A DNA stretch of 64,000 bases from Fimbriiglobus sp. GTDB taxonomy: Bacteria > Planctomycetota > Planctomycetia > Gemmatales > Gemmataceae. Below the pieces are notes generated by a model that was not told the DNA's origin, ran no database searches, and saw only the letters and a list, made by a program, of their open reading frames with translations. The stretch is taken from NCBI GenBank assembly GCA_022841795.1, contig JALHQU010000004.1, positions 1 to 64,000 of the forward strand. The letters are read 5' to 3'. Shown in pieces: positions 16,660 to 23,865 of the stretch. The stretch's first letter is position 1. Each line of letters starts with the position of its first letter. Position numbers and translations under genes: made by a program.

Positions 16660-16678
16660 CTACGCATTTTGACGGGTT
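16660..16678 (-). repeat. Element motif, copy 3
   Basis: The minus strand reads AACCCGTCAAAATGCGTAG followed by GGGTCGCG, 38 nt upstream of the GTG at 16622. It faces copy 4 (16759-16777) as an inverted pair about 80 nt apart, in the divergent gap between the 16622 and 16836 genes. Confidence 0.92.
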
Positions 16679-16758
16679 CCCGCTCGCCCTCGACGGGCGG
16701 TCGTTGTGCCACAAATGCTCGCCCCGCTGACGACTGCGGCGATTCGAGGGGCCGAGTG

Positions 16759-16777
16759 AACCCGTCAAAATGCGTAG
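16759..16777 (+). repeat. Element motif, copy 4
   Basis: The plus strand reads AACCCGTCAAAATGCGTAG followed by GGGTGTGG, 59 nt before the ATG at 16836. It is the rightward half of the inverted pair with copy 3. Confidence 0.92.
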
Positions 16778-16835
16778 GGGTGTGGCGACCGATTTCGGGA
16801 CGCGACAGGCTCATCCACGGTGCGGAGGAAGACGG

Positions 16836-17063
16836 ATGTCTGACGTGAACGAGACGAGAAGTGGACAGTCCGGTGACAGCCCGGTTTGCCGAGGACGGGT
16901 CGTGTGGTGGGAGGGTGTGAAATACCGCGTCGTCCGGCGTCGGGCCGTGGACGGCCTCGCCATGTTTCAGACCGACACCCACGAGGTTTTCCTCGCATCG
17001 CTCGACGGTGGCAATGACCCGGAGTGGGTGCCCGAGAACGAGGTCGAAGTTGCGGGGGAATGA
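16836..17063 (+). CDS. Small hypothetical protein
   Basis: The 75-aa product is MSDVNETRSGQSGDSPVCRG followed by a beta-rich part (VVWWEGVKYRVVRR, TDTHEVFLASL, EWVPENEVEV). GGAGG precedes the ATG. It overlaps the next gene by ATGA. No family was recognised. Its motif copy, strong ribosome site and coupling make it a likely real gene. Confidence 0.68.
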   Translation: MSDVNETRSGQSGDSPVCRGRVVWWEGVKYRVVRRRAVDGLAMFQTDTHEVFLASLDGGNDPEWVPENEVEVAGE

Positions 17064-17563
17064 ACTCGAATACGAACCAGCACCGGGAGGAAAACGCTGT
17101 GGGCGAGAAGCGACGGGCAGCGGAGCGGGCCGTGCTACCAGACGGCTACTACTGGTATCGCAACTTCATCAACCTCGACGGGGGCGGGCACGTTGACGAG
17201 TGGAAGATGGCCCGGATCGTCGGCGGTAAGTTCCGGCAGATCGGCGTGACCGCCGAGTGGGAGCAGGACTGCGAGTACCTGTGGAACGCCCTGTGGGTTC
17301 GGGTCGAGCCACCGCACGTCGAAGGAGGCGACAGTCGGGACGTCCAGGTGGCAACCGGGGTTCGACCGAGCCGCCGGGCCGCACCAGACAATTGTGACGA
17401 CGAGCAACGGCTGAGGCAGCGAATCCTAATCCTGGCCGAAGGCATCGTGGAAGCCTTCATCGAGACGCACGACTCGACCATCGTCTACTATGCCCGCATA
17501 CCCGAGAAGCGGACGGAACTGGTCGCCCAGATCGCCCGGCTCATCAGGAAGGTGCGGGAGTGA
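17060..17563 (+). CDS. Hypothetical protein
   Basis: The 167-aa protein starts MNSNTNQHREENAVGEKRRA and continues LPDGYYWYRNFINLDGGGHV and DEWKMARIVGGKFRQIG. It has no recognised domain; a C-terminal helical part ends KRTELVAQIARLIRKVRE. It is coupled to the 75-aa gene upstream by a 4-nt overlap and ends 5 nt from the stop of a converging small gene. Confidence 0.68.
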   Translation: MNSNTNQHREENAVGEKRRAAERAVLPDGYYWYRNFINLDGGGHVDEWKMARIVGGKFRQIGVTAEWEQDCEYLWNALWVRVEPPHVEGGDSRDVQVATGVRPSRRAAPDNCDDEQRLRQRILILAEGIVEAFIETHDSTIVYYARIPEKRTELVAQIARLIRKVRE

Positions 17564-17567
17564 GGAA

Positions 17568-17768
17568 TCAGAATTTCACGCCGGGCATCGGCGGCGAAGG
17601 CGGGGCCGGCGGCTTCGGTGGAGTCGGTGGGCGTAGCTTCGGGTTCAGCCGATACCGACTTCGCGGAAACAGGCTGACGTTGATCCGCGAGGCTCCGGCG
17701 AACGCGGGTCGGTCGGGGGCGAGAAGCCCCTCGATCACCGCCAGGTAGTCGCGGAAGTGCAGTGTCAT
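17568..17768 (-). CDS. Small hypothetical protein with proline-rich end
   Basis: The 66-aa frame is MTLHFRDYLAVIEGLLAPDR, then RINVSLFPRSRYRLNP and a C-terminal PPTPPKPPAPPSPPMP tail. It converges on the 17060 gene. The N-terminal half looks like protein, but the ribosome site is weak and an opposing 62-aa frame covers the same bases, so it is only probable. Confidence 0.45.
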   Translation of the reverse strand: MTLHFRDYLAVIEGLLAPDRPAFAGASRINVSLFPRSRYRLNPKLRPPTPPKPPAPPSPPMPGVKF

Positions 17769-17836
17769 GTTGCCTGTTGATCCCCTTTGTCTCGATTCCG
17801 AGGCCACCCTCGCCTCTGGTGAGGCACGAGTGCCAC

Positions 17837-18499
17837 TCACGTCGGCCACGAGGCGTTCTGGAGCACGACCCTGTAGCCGTCGGGATCGCAGAACGTCGCC
17901 CCGCACTTCTTCCAGTACGGGTTGACCGGCTCGACCGCGTTGAAGCCGTGGGCCTCCATCCTCCGCACGGCTCGCTCCCACTCCTCCCGATCCGGGACGT
18001 AAAAGACCAGCAGGTTGTCGTCGGTCGGTGCTCGCCCCGCCTCATGCCCCTGCTTGCGGGTGAACTCCAGGTGGAAGCCGGCACCGGCGTGGCCGAGCAT
18101 CACCCCGTCGAACCCGTCGTGGTCCTCGAACTTCCCCAGGGCGGTGAAGCCCAGGCCGTCCCGGTAGAACTTGACCACCGCATCCATCGAGTCGGTTGGC
18201 CTCGCCACCCGCAGGTGTGCTTTGCCCAGGTCCGCTGGCGGCTCCATCGGCTTCTCCTTGGCCCGGCCCGGAGGCGGGTCGCCCCGTTTCCACCGCCGTG
18301 GCGTAAAGTGTCGCAAGGCCCGGATGATTTCGTCCCGCAGCGGGGGCTGGAGGGTGACGGTCGTCAGCACCCAGAGCAGGTACGCAGGGTGCATCCGAGC
18401 CACGTCGGTGATCCGCACCCCCTGAAAGGTGCCGAACGGCATGATCCTGGTTTCGACCCGATCCAGTTCTTTCCGCAAGCATTCGAGTTCGTTTTTCAT
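17837..18499 (-). CDS. DUF3820-VOC fusion protein
   Basis: The 220-aa protein has an N-terminal DUF3820-like motif at about 17-60 (MPFGTFQGVRITDVARMHPA, then YLLWVL). A proline-rich linker follows, and then a vicinal-oxygen-chelate domain (about 93-217) with HLRVARPTDSMDAVVKFYRD, FYVPDREEWERAVRRMEAHG and FCDPDGYRVVLQNASW. VOC proteins include glyoxalases and bleomycin-type resistance proteins. An internal ATG (MEPPADLGKAH) could give the VOC part alone. No frameshift is visible, so the fusion is real in this sequence. Substrate unknown. Confidence 0.8.
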   Translation of the reverse strand: MKNELECLRKELDRVETRIMPFGTFQGVRITDVARMHPAYLLWVLTTVTLQPPLRDEIIRALRHFTPRRWKRGDPPPGRAKEKPMEPPADLGKAHLRVARPTDSMDAVVKFYRDGLGFTALGKFEDHDGFDGVMLGHAGAGFHLEFTRKQGHEAGRAPTDDNLLVFYVPDREEWERAVRRMEAHGFNAVEPVNPYWKKCGATFCDPDGYRVVLQNASWPT

Positions 18500-18547
18500 G
18501 GTCCAGTATCTATGACCGGGCCGGTCGATTTTTGCTCGCCGTGATTG

Positions 18548-19330
18548 TCAGTGGCACGCCCAGGCGAATGCAACGACTTCCTTGTGCTCCGGGCATTGGG
18601 TGATGTGACCGCACCCGGCATCCCCGAACATGAACGGGACGTTGTGCTCCGAGTCCACCTGGAACACGAAGACCATTCGCCGCTCGCACCGGGGGCAGGA
18701 CGGATACTCGACGTTCTGTACCCACGCCGGCCAGCCGCCGAGTTTATCCCCGAGGCGAGCGTTGGCGACGTTTTCGGCCAGATACGCATCGCGGATGCTG
18801 TCGAAAACCAGGCCCAACTCCTCGCACTCCAGCCGCACGGTGCCAGCCTTGTGGTCGTAGGTGTACTTCAAGCCGAGTTCGCGGTGTTCCTCGGGCTTCG
18901 GCAGGTCGAGGAAGCGGTCCCACCCGACAATTCGCTTCGTCGGAAACGAAACACGTTGAGGGGACGCGGCGGGCATCGGGCCGCTCGGGTGGACGACGCG
19001 GACTCGACTCAGGTCGTCCGCGAACGGCTCCCAGCCGCCGTACCCCTCGCACTCGTCACGGGTGCAGTAGAAGAGTTGCAGAAGACCGATCCCGAACGGT
19101 TGGCCGAGTTCGGCGGGGAGGTCGCCCAGGTCGAGTTGGAGGAACGGCTGGAGCGGCTGGCGGCAGTGCCCGCAGTCGGGCCACGGGGCGTCCGGCCCCG
19201 TCCAGGGCGTGCCGCAGAACTTCGAGGCGGTTGCCGCCCCCTCGCCATCTTCGATCAGCGGCTTCCACGCGGGTCGTCGCTGCTTGACCCGCCACGGCTC
19301 CAGCCGCAGAACGATTTCCTCCGTCTGCAT
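18548..19330 (-). CDS. DUF1963-family protein
   Basis: The 260-aa protein includes SKFCGTPWTGPDAPWPDCGH, CRQPLQPFLQLDLGDLPAEL and GLLQLFYCTRDECEGYGGWE, the hallmark blocks of DUF1963 (YwqG-like), with several CxxC pairs (CPRCERRM). DUF1963 has been linked to the SUKH group as possible immunity proteins of polymorphic toxins. The ATG is at 19330. No toxin gene lies beside it. It lies in a cluster of similar genes (SUKH, DUF2716) at 18.5-23.4 kb. Confidence 0.82.
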   Translation of the reverse strand: MQTEEIVLRLEPWRVKQRRPAWKPLIEDGEGAATASKFCGTPWTGPDAPWPDCGHCRQPLQPFLQLDLGDLPAELGQPFGIGLLQLFYCTRDECEGYGGWEPFADDLSRVRVVHPSGPMPAASPQRVSFPTKRIVGWDRFLDLPKPEEHRELGLKYTYDHKAGTVRLECEELGLVFDSIRDAYLAENVANARLGDKLGGWPAWVQNVEYPSCPRCERRMVFVFQVDSEHNVPFMFGDAGCGHITQCPEHKEVVAFAWACH

Positions 19331-19388
19331 GGTGTCTCTCCGACATGATTCGCCGTGTGGCTTGTAAAGATCGTAGCGGGTTCGACCC

Positions 19389-19898
19389 TCAGAAGTTCCA
19401 TTGGTGCGGCAAATCGGCTCCGCACACGCCGCAGGTGAACCACTCGTCTTTGACCACGTTTCGTTCGCCGCAGGAGGTGCAGCGGCGGAACGTGATCTCG
19501 GATGTGAACCGACCGGGGTGCCGGATGCCGAGCGGATCGAGGGCGGCAGCGACGGCAGGCCAAGAGGTCGGCGTCGGGCAGAAGCCGGTGGACTGGTTCG
19601 ACACCTCCTCGACTTCCACCCCGTCCCCGACCACGCGGAGGAACATCTCCCCCGCCGAGCGGACCGGCCTGTGACCGGAACAGGCGACGTGCTCGGACGC
19701 CCGGTCGGCCACGCGGAGGCAGCCGTCCTCGTCAATGACGAACGTGACGGGGATGAGTCCGGCGGCGTTGGGCCGTTGCCCGGTCGAACGCAGCCACTCC
19801 CGCAGGTCGATGGCGGACAAGATTCGCACCCCAGGCGGGGCTTCTCTCGTCCGGTCGAGAATCGGCTTCGGGCCGACGTACTGAAAGAGATCATTCAT
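19389..19898 (-). CDS. Hypothetical protein with C-terminal zinc ribbon
   Basis: The 169-aa protein starts MNDLFQYVGPKPILDRTREA. The C-terminus has two CxxC pairs (CTSCGERNVV and CGVCGADLPHQW), a likely zinc ribbon. The central part (VTFVIDEDGCLRVADRASEH) is not recognised. It is transcribed with the DUF1963 gene, 58 nt upstream of it. Confidence 0.7.
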   Translation of the reverse strand: MNDLFQYVGPKPILDRTREAPPGVRILSAIDLREWLRSTGQRPNAAGLIPVTFVIDEDGCLRVADRASEHVACSGHRPVRSAGEMFLRVVGDGVEVEEVSNQSTGFCPTPTSWPAVAAALDPLGIRHPGRFTSEITFRRCTSCGERNVVKDEWFTCGVCGADLPHQWNF

Positions 19899-19985
19899 TC
19901 GGATGGCTGGTTCCCTTCCAAACGATCACCATCGCGGTGACGACCGTTCCCGCTTGTCGTCACGACCGGCAATGCCGACCTCGCG

Positions 19986-20360
19986 TCAGATGAGCCGGGT
20001 CAACTTCGCGTTGCTGAGCCACTTCCCGCCAGCGAAATCGAAGTTCCCGCAGTTGCGAATTTTGAACACGGTAGTGCCCTCGTCCACTCCCACGAGGCAC
20101 TCGTCCTGGTCATCGAAGTACACGTCAATCTTCACCTCCCGGCACAGCCGCCCCTTGTCCGCGAGCGACCGGGCGAAGTGAAGTTCGTCGTAGCTGATCC
20201 CCCACCCCGCCAGTTGCCCCTCGGTTCGCGTGCGTGTGTCGGCATCACGGTAAGTGAGCACGGCGACGAAGTGCCCGGCGGCACGAAGGGCATGGGACAG
20301 GAACGAGAAGAAGTCGGGCTGTTCGTCCAGCAGTCCGTCGATGTCGAGGCCGATCCGCAT
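19986..20360 (-). CDS. HAD-like phosphatase fold protein
   Basis: The 124-aa protein has the HAD motif I RIGLDIDGLLDEQPDFF at the N-terminus, motif II VLTYRD and motif IV VYFDDQDECL. It resembles small HAD proteins that act on nucleotides or remain uncharacterised. The ATG is at 20360; the longer frame upstream lacks a ribosome site. Substrate unknown. Confidence 0.78.
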   Translation of the reverse strand: MRIGLDIDGLLDEQPDFFSFLSHALRAAGHFVAVLTYRDADTRTRTEGQLAGWGISYDELHFARSLADKGRLCREVKIDVYFDDQDECLVGVDEGTTVFKIRNCGNFDFAGGKWLSNAKLTRLI

Positions 20361-20490
20361 TGAGGCAACCTTCTTGTTTGGGCTGGGCAGGAGGCGTGAC
20401 CGCTCATGCGGTGCCACCCGCAGTTTGATCGAGTTAGCGGCGGATGCAATGGTGGGGCCGGGTTCATCTCTTGTACCTGCCTCACGTTCG

Positions 20491-21168
20491 TCAACACTCC
20501 AGCCCAGCCAACTTCTTGGCAACCGTTTTCGCGTCCGCCACGCCCATGTCAGCGAGAGTGGACCGCAGGTGGCGGGCGAAGACCTCCAGTTCGGCCTCGG
20601 CGGCGGCGACCGCCCGGTCAAGTTCCTCCGGGCGGACAGACCAGCGGGCGTTCGGGGCGTCCGACTCGTGCGGCTCGCTGAACTCTAACCGGTCGGTGTC
20701 GAACCGCACCGATACCCACGGGTGCCCGACCCAGACCATTTTCCACTCGGCCTGCCGATAAGCCGCCGCGTCCCGCCACTCCGACAGGTTGGCGAGGTCG
20801 CCGCAGCAGGACGGCTCGACCAGCACCTCGCCACCGGAGCAGAGTGCCAACCCGCCGCTCAGGACGGGCCGTGCGTCGGGATCGGTCAGGGCCTCCGGCC
20901 CGTCCCAGCGGCGGATCACTGCGTCGAGGTAACGACCGAGGACGACCGGGTTCGTGAACGCGGCAGCCGGAACGTGCCAGGAGCGGGGTCGAAGAGGATT
21001 CAGGCCGACGACGCCCGAGTCCGCCAGCGAATCGAACCAGTATCGGCTCCACTCCTCGGGCGAGTCCGGGCCGGTGCCGGCTGGATGTGTTCTGTCGGAC
21101 GCGGCGAACGCGAACGGTTCCAGTTCGACCGCCGGAACCAGCACGACCGCCTCCAGGGATGTCAACAC
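20491..21168 (-). CDS. Hypothetical protein
   Basis: The 225-aa protein begins MLTSLEAVVLVPAVELEPFA from a GTG at 21168 with AAGGAG seven nt upstream, which decides the start over a GTG 21 nt further on. Other visible segments are SRYWFDSLADSGVVGLNPL and CCGDLANLSEWRDAAAYRQ. No family was recognised with confidence. It lies among SUKH/DUF1963-type genes and may belong to the same immunity-like group. Confidence 0.68.
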   Translation of the reverse strand: MLTSLEAVVLVPAVELEPFAFAASDRTHPAGTGPDSPEEWSRYWFDSLADSGVVGLNPLRPRSWHVPAAAFTNPVVLGRYLDAVIRRWDGPEALTDPDARPVLSGGLALCSGGEVLVEPSCCGDLANLSEWRDAAAYRQAEWKMVWVGHPWVSVRFDTDRLEFSEPHESDAPNARWSVRPEELDRAVAAAEAELEVFARHLRSTLADMGVADAKTVAKKLAGLEC

Positions 21169-21335
21169 AGTCAGGCTCCTTCGAGTCACAGCGGGCCTCC
21201 GTGGCCGGTGATCGCGGGTCGCTCGGCAGCCCGCGACGATTCCCTATTCCTCGTGATGCCGGTCTGTGACCTACACCGCTTACCGGCGGGTATTCCCTCC
21301 ACCCTTCGGGCTGTGGCACTAAGGATGTCCGCGTA

Positions 21336-23360
21336 TCAATTTGGGACGGAGGTTCCGTTCCGCCGCACCGCCCTCCCGAATCCCGATGACGTGTCGTCAC
21401 CCATCGCCGCGAGCAACTCTTGTCCGAAGACGCAGATCGTCCGCTCCACCGGGTTCACGACCACCCCGAACCGCAGGTCGGGTGTCAGGAGGATGGCAAA
21501 CCCGTCGTCAGGGTTCACGCTCACCGCCCAGGAGTCGCGGCTGGAGGTTTCCAGTCGGTGCGGGTCGAATGTGTAGTGATCGTACCAGCGGGGCGGGGCG
21601 AGGGCGTACAACCTCTCGCCCGGCTTCGTCGCTTCCCGCAATCCGCCGAGGAGCGTCTGCGTGCGGCTCTCGGCATCGGCCTGATCGCCAAGAGGTGACT
21701 TTTCGAACGCCCAGGTGACGGACGGGGTAGGCTCCACTATGGCCGAGGCGTTCGGTGCGAACCGACTTTGGTCGAACTGGAACCGCGAGTCGAACCGCTC
21801 CCAAATGTCGTCCTTCTCCTCGACCGTAAGTCGTTGCCACCCGAGGTGCGTCCACCGGTCTTCATTCGCCCGTCGGGCCTCGGCTGTCCATGTCGGCCAT
21901 CCGAACGCCACGGGCCGGGAGGCGTCGAACTCGGCCAGAAGTGCCGGCCCGAAGACGCACACCGTCATGTCCACGCAGTTCCCGACGATACCGAACCGGT
22001 GGTCGCGGGCCAGGAAGATGTAGTGGGCACCGTCTGGCAGAACGGGCACCGGCCAGGCGTCCGGGCCGGCGTCGGACGCCGCGTGAGGGTCAAAGAAGTA
22101 GCAGGGATGATTCCAGTCGAGGGCGAACACCTCTTCCCCTGGCCGGGTGCATTCCTTCAGTGCCGCCAGGGCCTTCGATGTCAAATCCGCCTCGACTCGC
22201 TCCCGGAACTCTTGGCCGCGAAGGTAGACCTGGGCGATGTCCCAGGTGGTCGAAGGCGTCGGGGTTTGGAATGGTCCGCCGGCAGGGTAGCCGAACCTCT
22301 CCGCGTACCCGTTCCACGCCTCGTCCGTCTGCCCGTGGGACATCTCCCGCCACCCCACCCGCTCCCAGGCCCGCACCTTCTGCTCCCGCTCGTCGTCCAA
22401 CTGGGTGAAGTGCTGGATCGCCACCAGGCCGAATTCGCGGCGAAGGCCGTTGCCCAGCCGGAAGTTCCAGAACGGCAACCGCCCGCCCTGCAACTCCTCG
22501 TGCGGGAGGTCGTTCAACAGGGCCAGGCAGAGTTCGGGGACTCGATCTGTTTCGGGGGCGAAGTAGTAACGCGGACAGCGGACGCACACGAGCCAGCCGA
22601 AGTCACGCCGCGTGACCCAGAAGACGCCGGACTTGCGGTCGCCGGGCGGTTCGGTCCGGTCGAACGTCACGCCCGAACCGTGAAGGAGCGGGACGACCTC
22701 GGCCCAGAAGCCAGCGGCTCGGGCGATCCGGCATAGGTGGTCGTACTCCGGTTCGGCACCGACCACGACCGGCCCCGCCAGGTTGGGGACTCGGATGCGG
22801 CTCGTGCGTGCCGCGTCCGCCCAGAAGGGGATGGGGCGTTCTCGGAGGGACTCGTTCTTGGCTTCTCCGGTTCCGAAGAGGCCCATCAGGTAGGACGGCA
22901 GGTCGCGGCCCACGCACGCGATGTCGGCCTGGCGAACCGTGAGCACCGGGTTGCCTTCGACCGACGGGTCGGACGGCAGGTAGTGGTGCGACCGGATCGG
23001 GATGAGTGACGGGATCGCGTCCAGTCGTCGTCCGGCTTCGGCCAACGCTTCAGCGAGTTCGACGGGACGAGGCCCCCACTCGCCTGACCAGAAGTCGTTG
23101 TGCTCGACATCGAACAGGACGCCCCGCGACGGGCGGTCGAGGAAGCGGTTGCGGAGGTCGTTGGCGGACTCCGAACGCCAGTTGGGGAAACCGCTGGTGA
23201 CGGGCAGAGCGGTCTGGAGAAACCGCCGAAAATCGGGTGGGAACCGGAGCCGATACTCGCCTTCGATCCGCATGATCTCGTCGTCACCGAGGCCCGGCTC
23301 GAATTTGACGCCATGCGATCTCAGGTGATCGACCGCCGCGTCGAAGGTGTGGCCGGTCAT
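21336..23360 (-). CDS. SUKH (SMI1/KNR4)-DUF2716 multidomain protein
   Basis: The 674-aa protein opens with a SUKH domain (about 1-150; IEGEYRLRFPPDFRRFLQTA). A middle region follows, then two DUF2716 domains near 340-500 and 510-665, each with a W..(M/T)..E/GQTDE.W..(F)...F block, a PxPSxTW motif, RPGEEVFALDWNHPCYFFDP or KPGERLYALAPPRWYDHYTFD, and a closing CVFG..LL. SUKH proteins are immunity factors of polymorphic toxins and contact-dependent systems. The ATG at 23360 has GGAGG upstream. The repeat pair is clear; the function of the fusion is unknown. Confidence 0.82.
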   Translation of the reverse strand: MTGHTFDAAVDHLRSHGVKFEPGLGDDEIMRIEGEYRLRFPPDFRRFLQTALPVTSGFPNWRSESANDLRNRFLDRPSRGVLFDVEHNDFWSGEWGPRPVELAEALAEAGRRLDAIPSLIPIRSHHYLPSDPSVEGNPVLTVRQADIACVGRDLPSYLMGLFGTGEAKNESLRERPIPFWADAARTSRIRVPNLAGPVVVGAEPEYDHLCRIARAAGFWAEVVPLLHGSGVTFDRTEPPGDRKSGVFWVTRRDFGWLVCVRCPRYYFAPETDRVPELCLALLNDLPHEELQGGRLPFWNFRLGNGLRREFGLVAIQHFTQLDDEREQKVRAWERVGWREMSHGQTDEAWNGYAERFGYPAGGPFQTPTPSTTWDIAQVYLRGQEFRERVEADLTSKALAALKECTRPGEEVFALDWNHPCYFFDPHAASDAGPDAWPVPVLPDGAHYIFLARDHRFGIVGNCVDMTVCVFGPALLAEFDASRPVAFGWPTWTAEARRANEDRWTHLGWQRLTVEEKDDIWERFDSRFQFDQSRFAPNASAIVEPTPSVTWAFEKSPLGDQADAESRTQTLLGGLREATKPGERLYALAPPRWYDHYTFDPHRLETSSRDSWAVSVNPDDGFAILLTPDLRFGVVVNPVERTICVFGQELLAAMGDDTSSGFGRAVRRNGTSVPN

Positions 23361-23442
23361 CGTGACGCCTCCCGAGTCCATCCGACCAAACGCTGCTGCC
23401 GGCTCACCGTGCTGGAGCAGGTCGTCGGCCTTTCCGTCCGCT

Positions 23443-23856
23443 TCAAGGCTGGAACCACGGGTCGTCCTTGATCGCCTTCAGGCACTCGCCCAGGGTGAGG
23501 CCCGCAAACAGTTCGTGCCACTTCTCGGTGTGCCGCATGTACGCCAGGTTGAACCGCCCCAGGGCGGTGTGCTCCAGCCGGGCGAAGTTGACCTCGAACG
23601 TCGGGGAGATCGCGTTCGGCCCCGGACAGGCGTAGGTGGCGACGAAGTAAAAGTACCTGCCGTGCCACTTGGTCGAGAGGCCGGTGACGTAGTTGAACTT
23701 CGGCTCCTTCGGCGGCGGCTGGACGTGCTTCGCCGTGAGGGCCGTCTCGATCAACTCGTTCGCCTTCCGCTCGACCTCGGCCTTCGTCGCGTCCGACGCG
23801 GCGGCTTTCGGGTCGCGGGCGGGCGAGTAACCCCACGTCTTCTTCGGTTTTGGCAT
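23443..23856 (-). CDS. Conserved hypothetical protein after the ABC ATPase
   Basis: The 137-aa protein reads MPKPKKTWGYSPARDPKAAA, FNYVTGLSTKWHGRYFYFVA, FEVNFARLEHTALGRFNLAY and MRHTEKWHELFAGLTLGEC. It resembles a small family (DUF3024-like) often found near restriction or conflict genes; the label is tentative. It starts 10 nt after the ABC ATPase stop and is probably the last gene of that operon. Confidence 0.68.
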   Translation of the reverse strand: MPKPKKTWGYSPARDPKAAASDATKAEVERKANELIETALTAKHVQPPPKEPKFNYVTGLSTKWHGRYFYFVATYACPGPNAISPTFEVNFARLEHTALGRFNLAYMRHTEKWHELFAGLTLGECLKAIKDDPWFQP

Positions 23857-23865
23857 GACGTGCTC

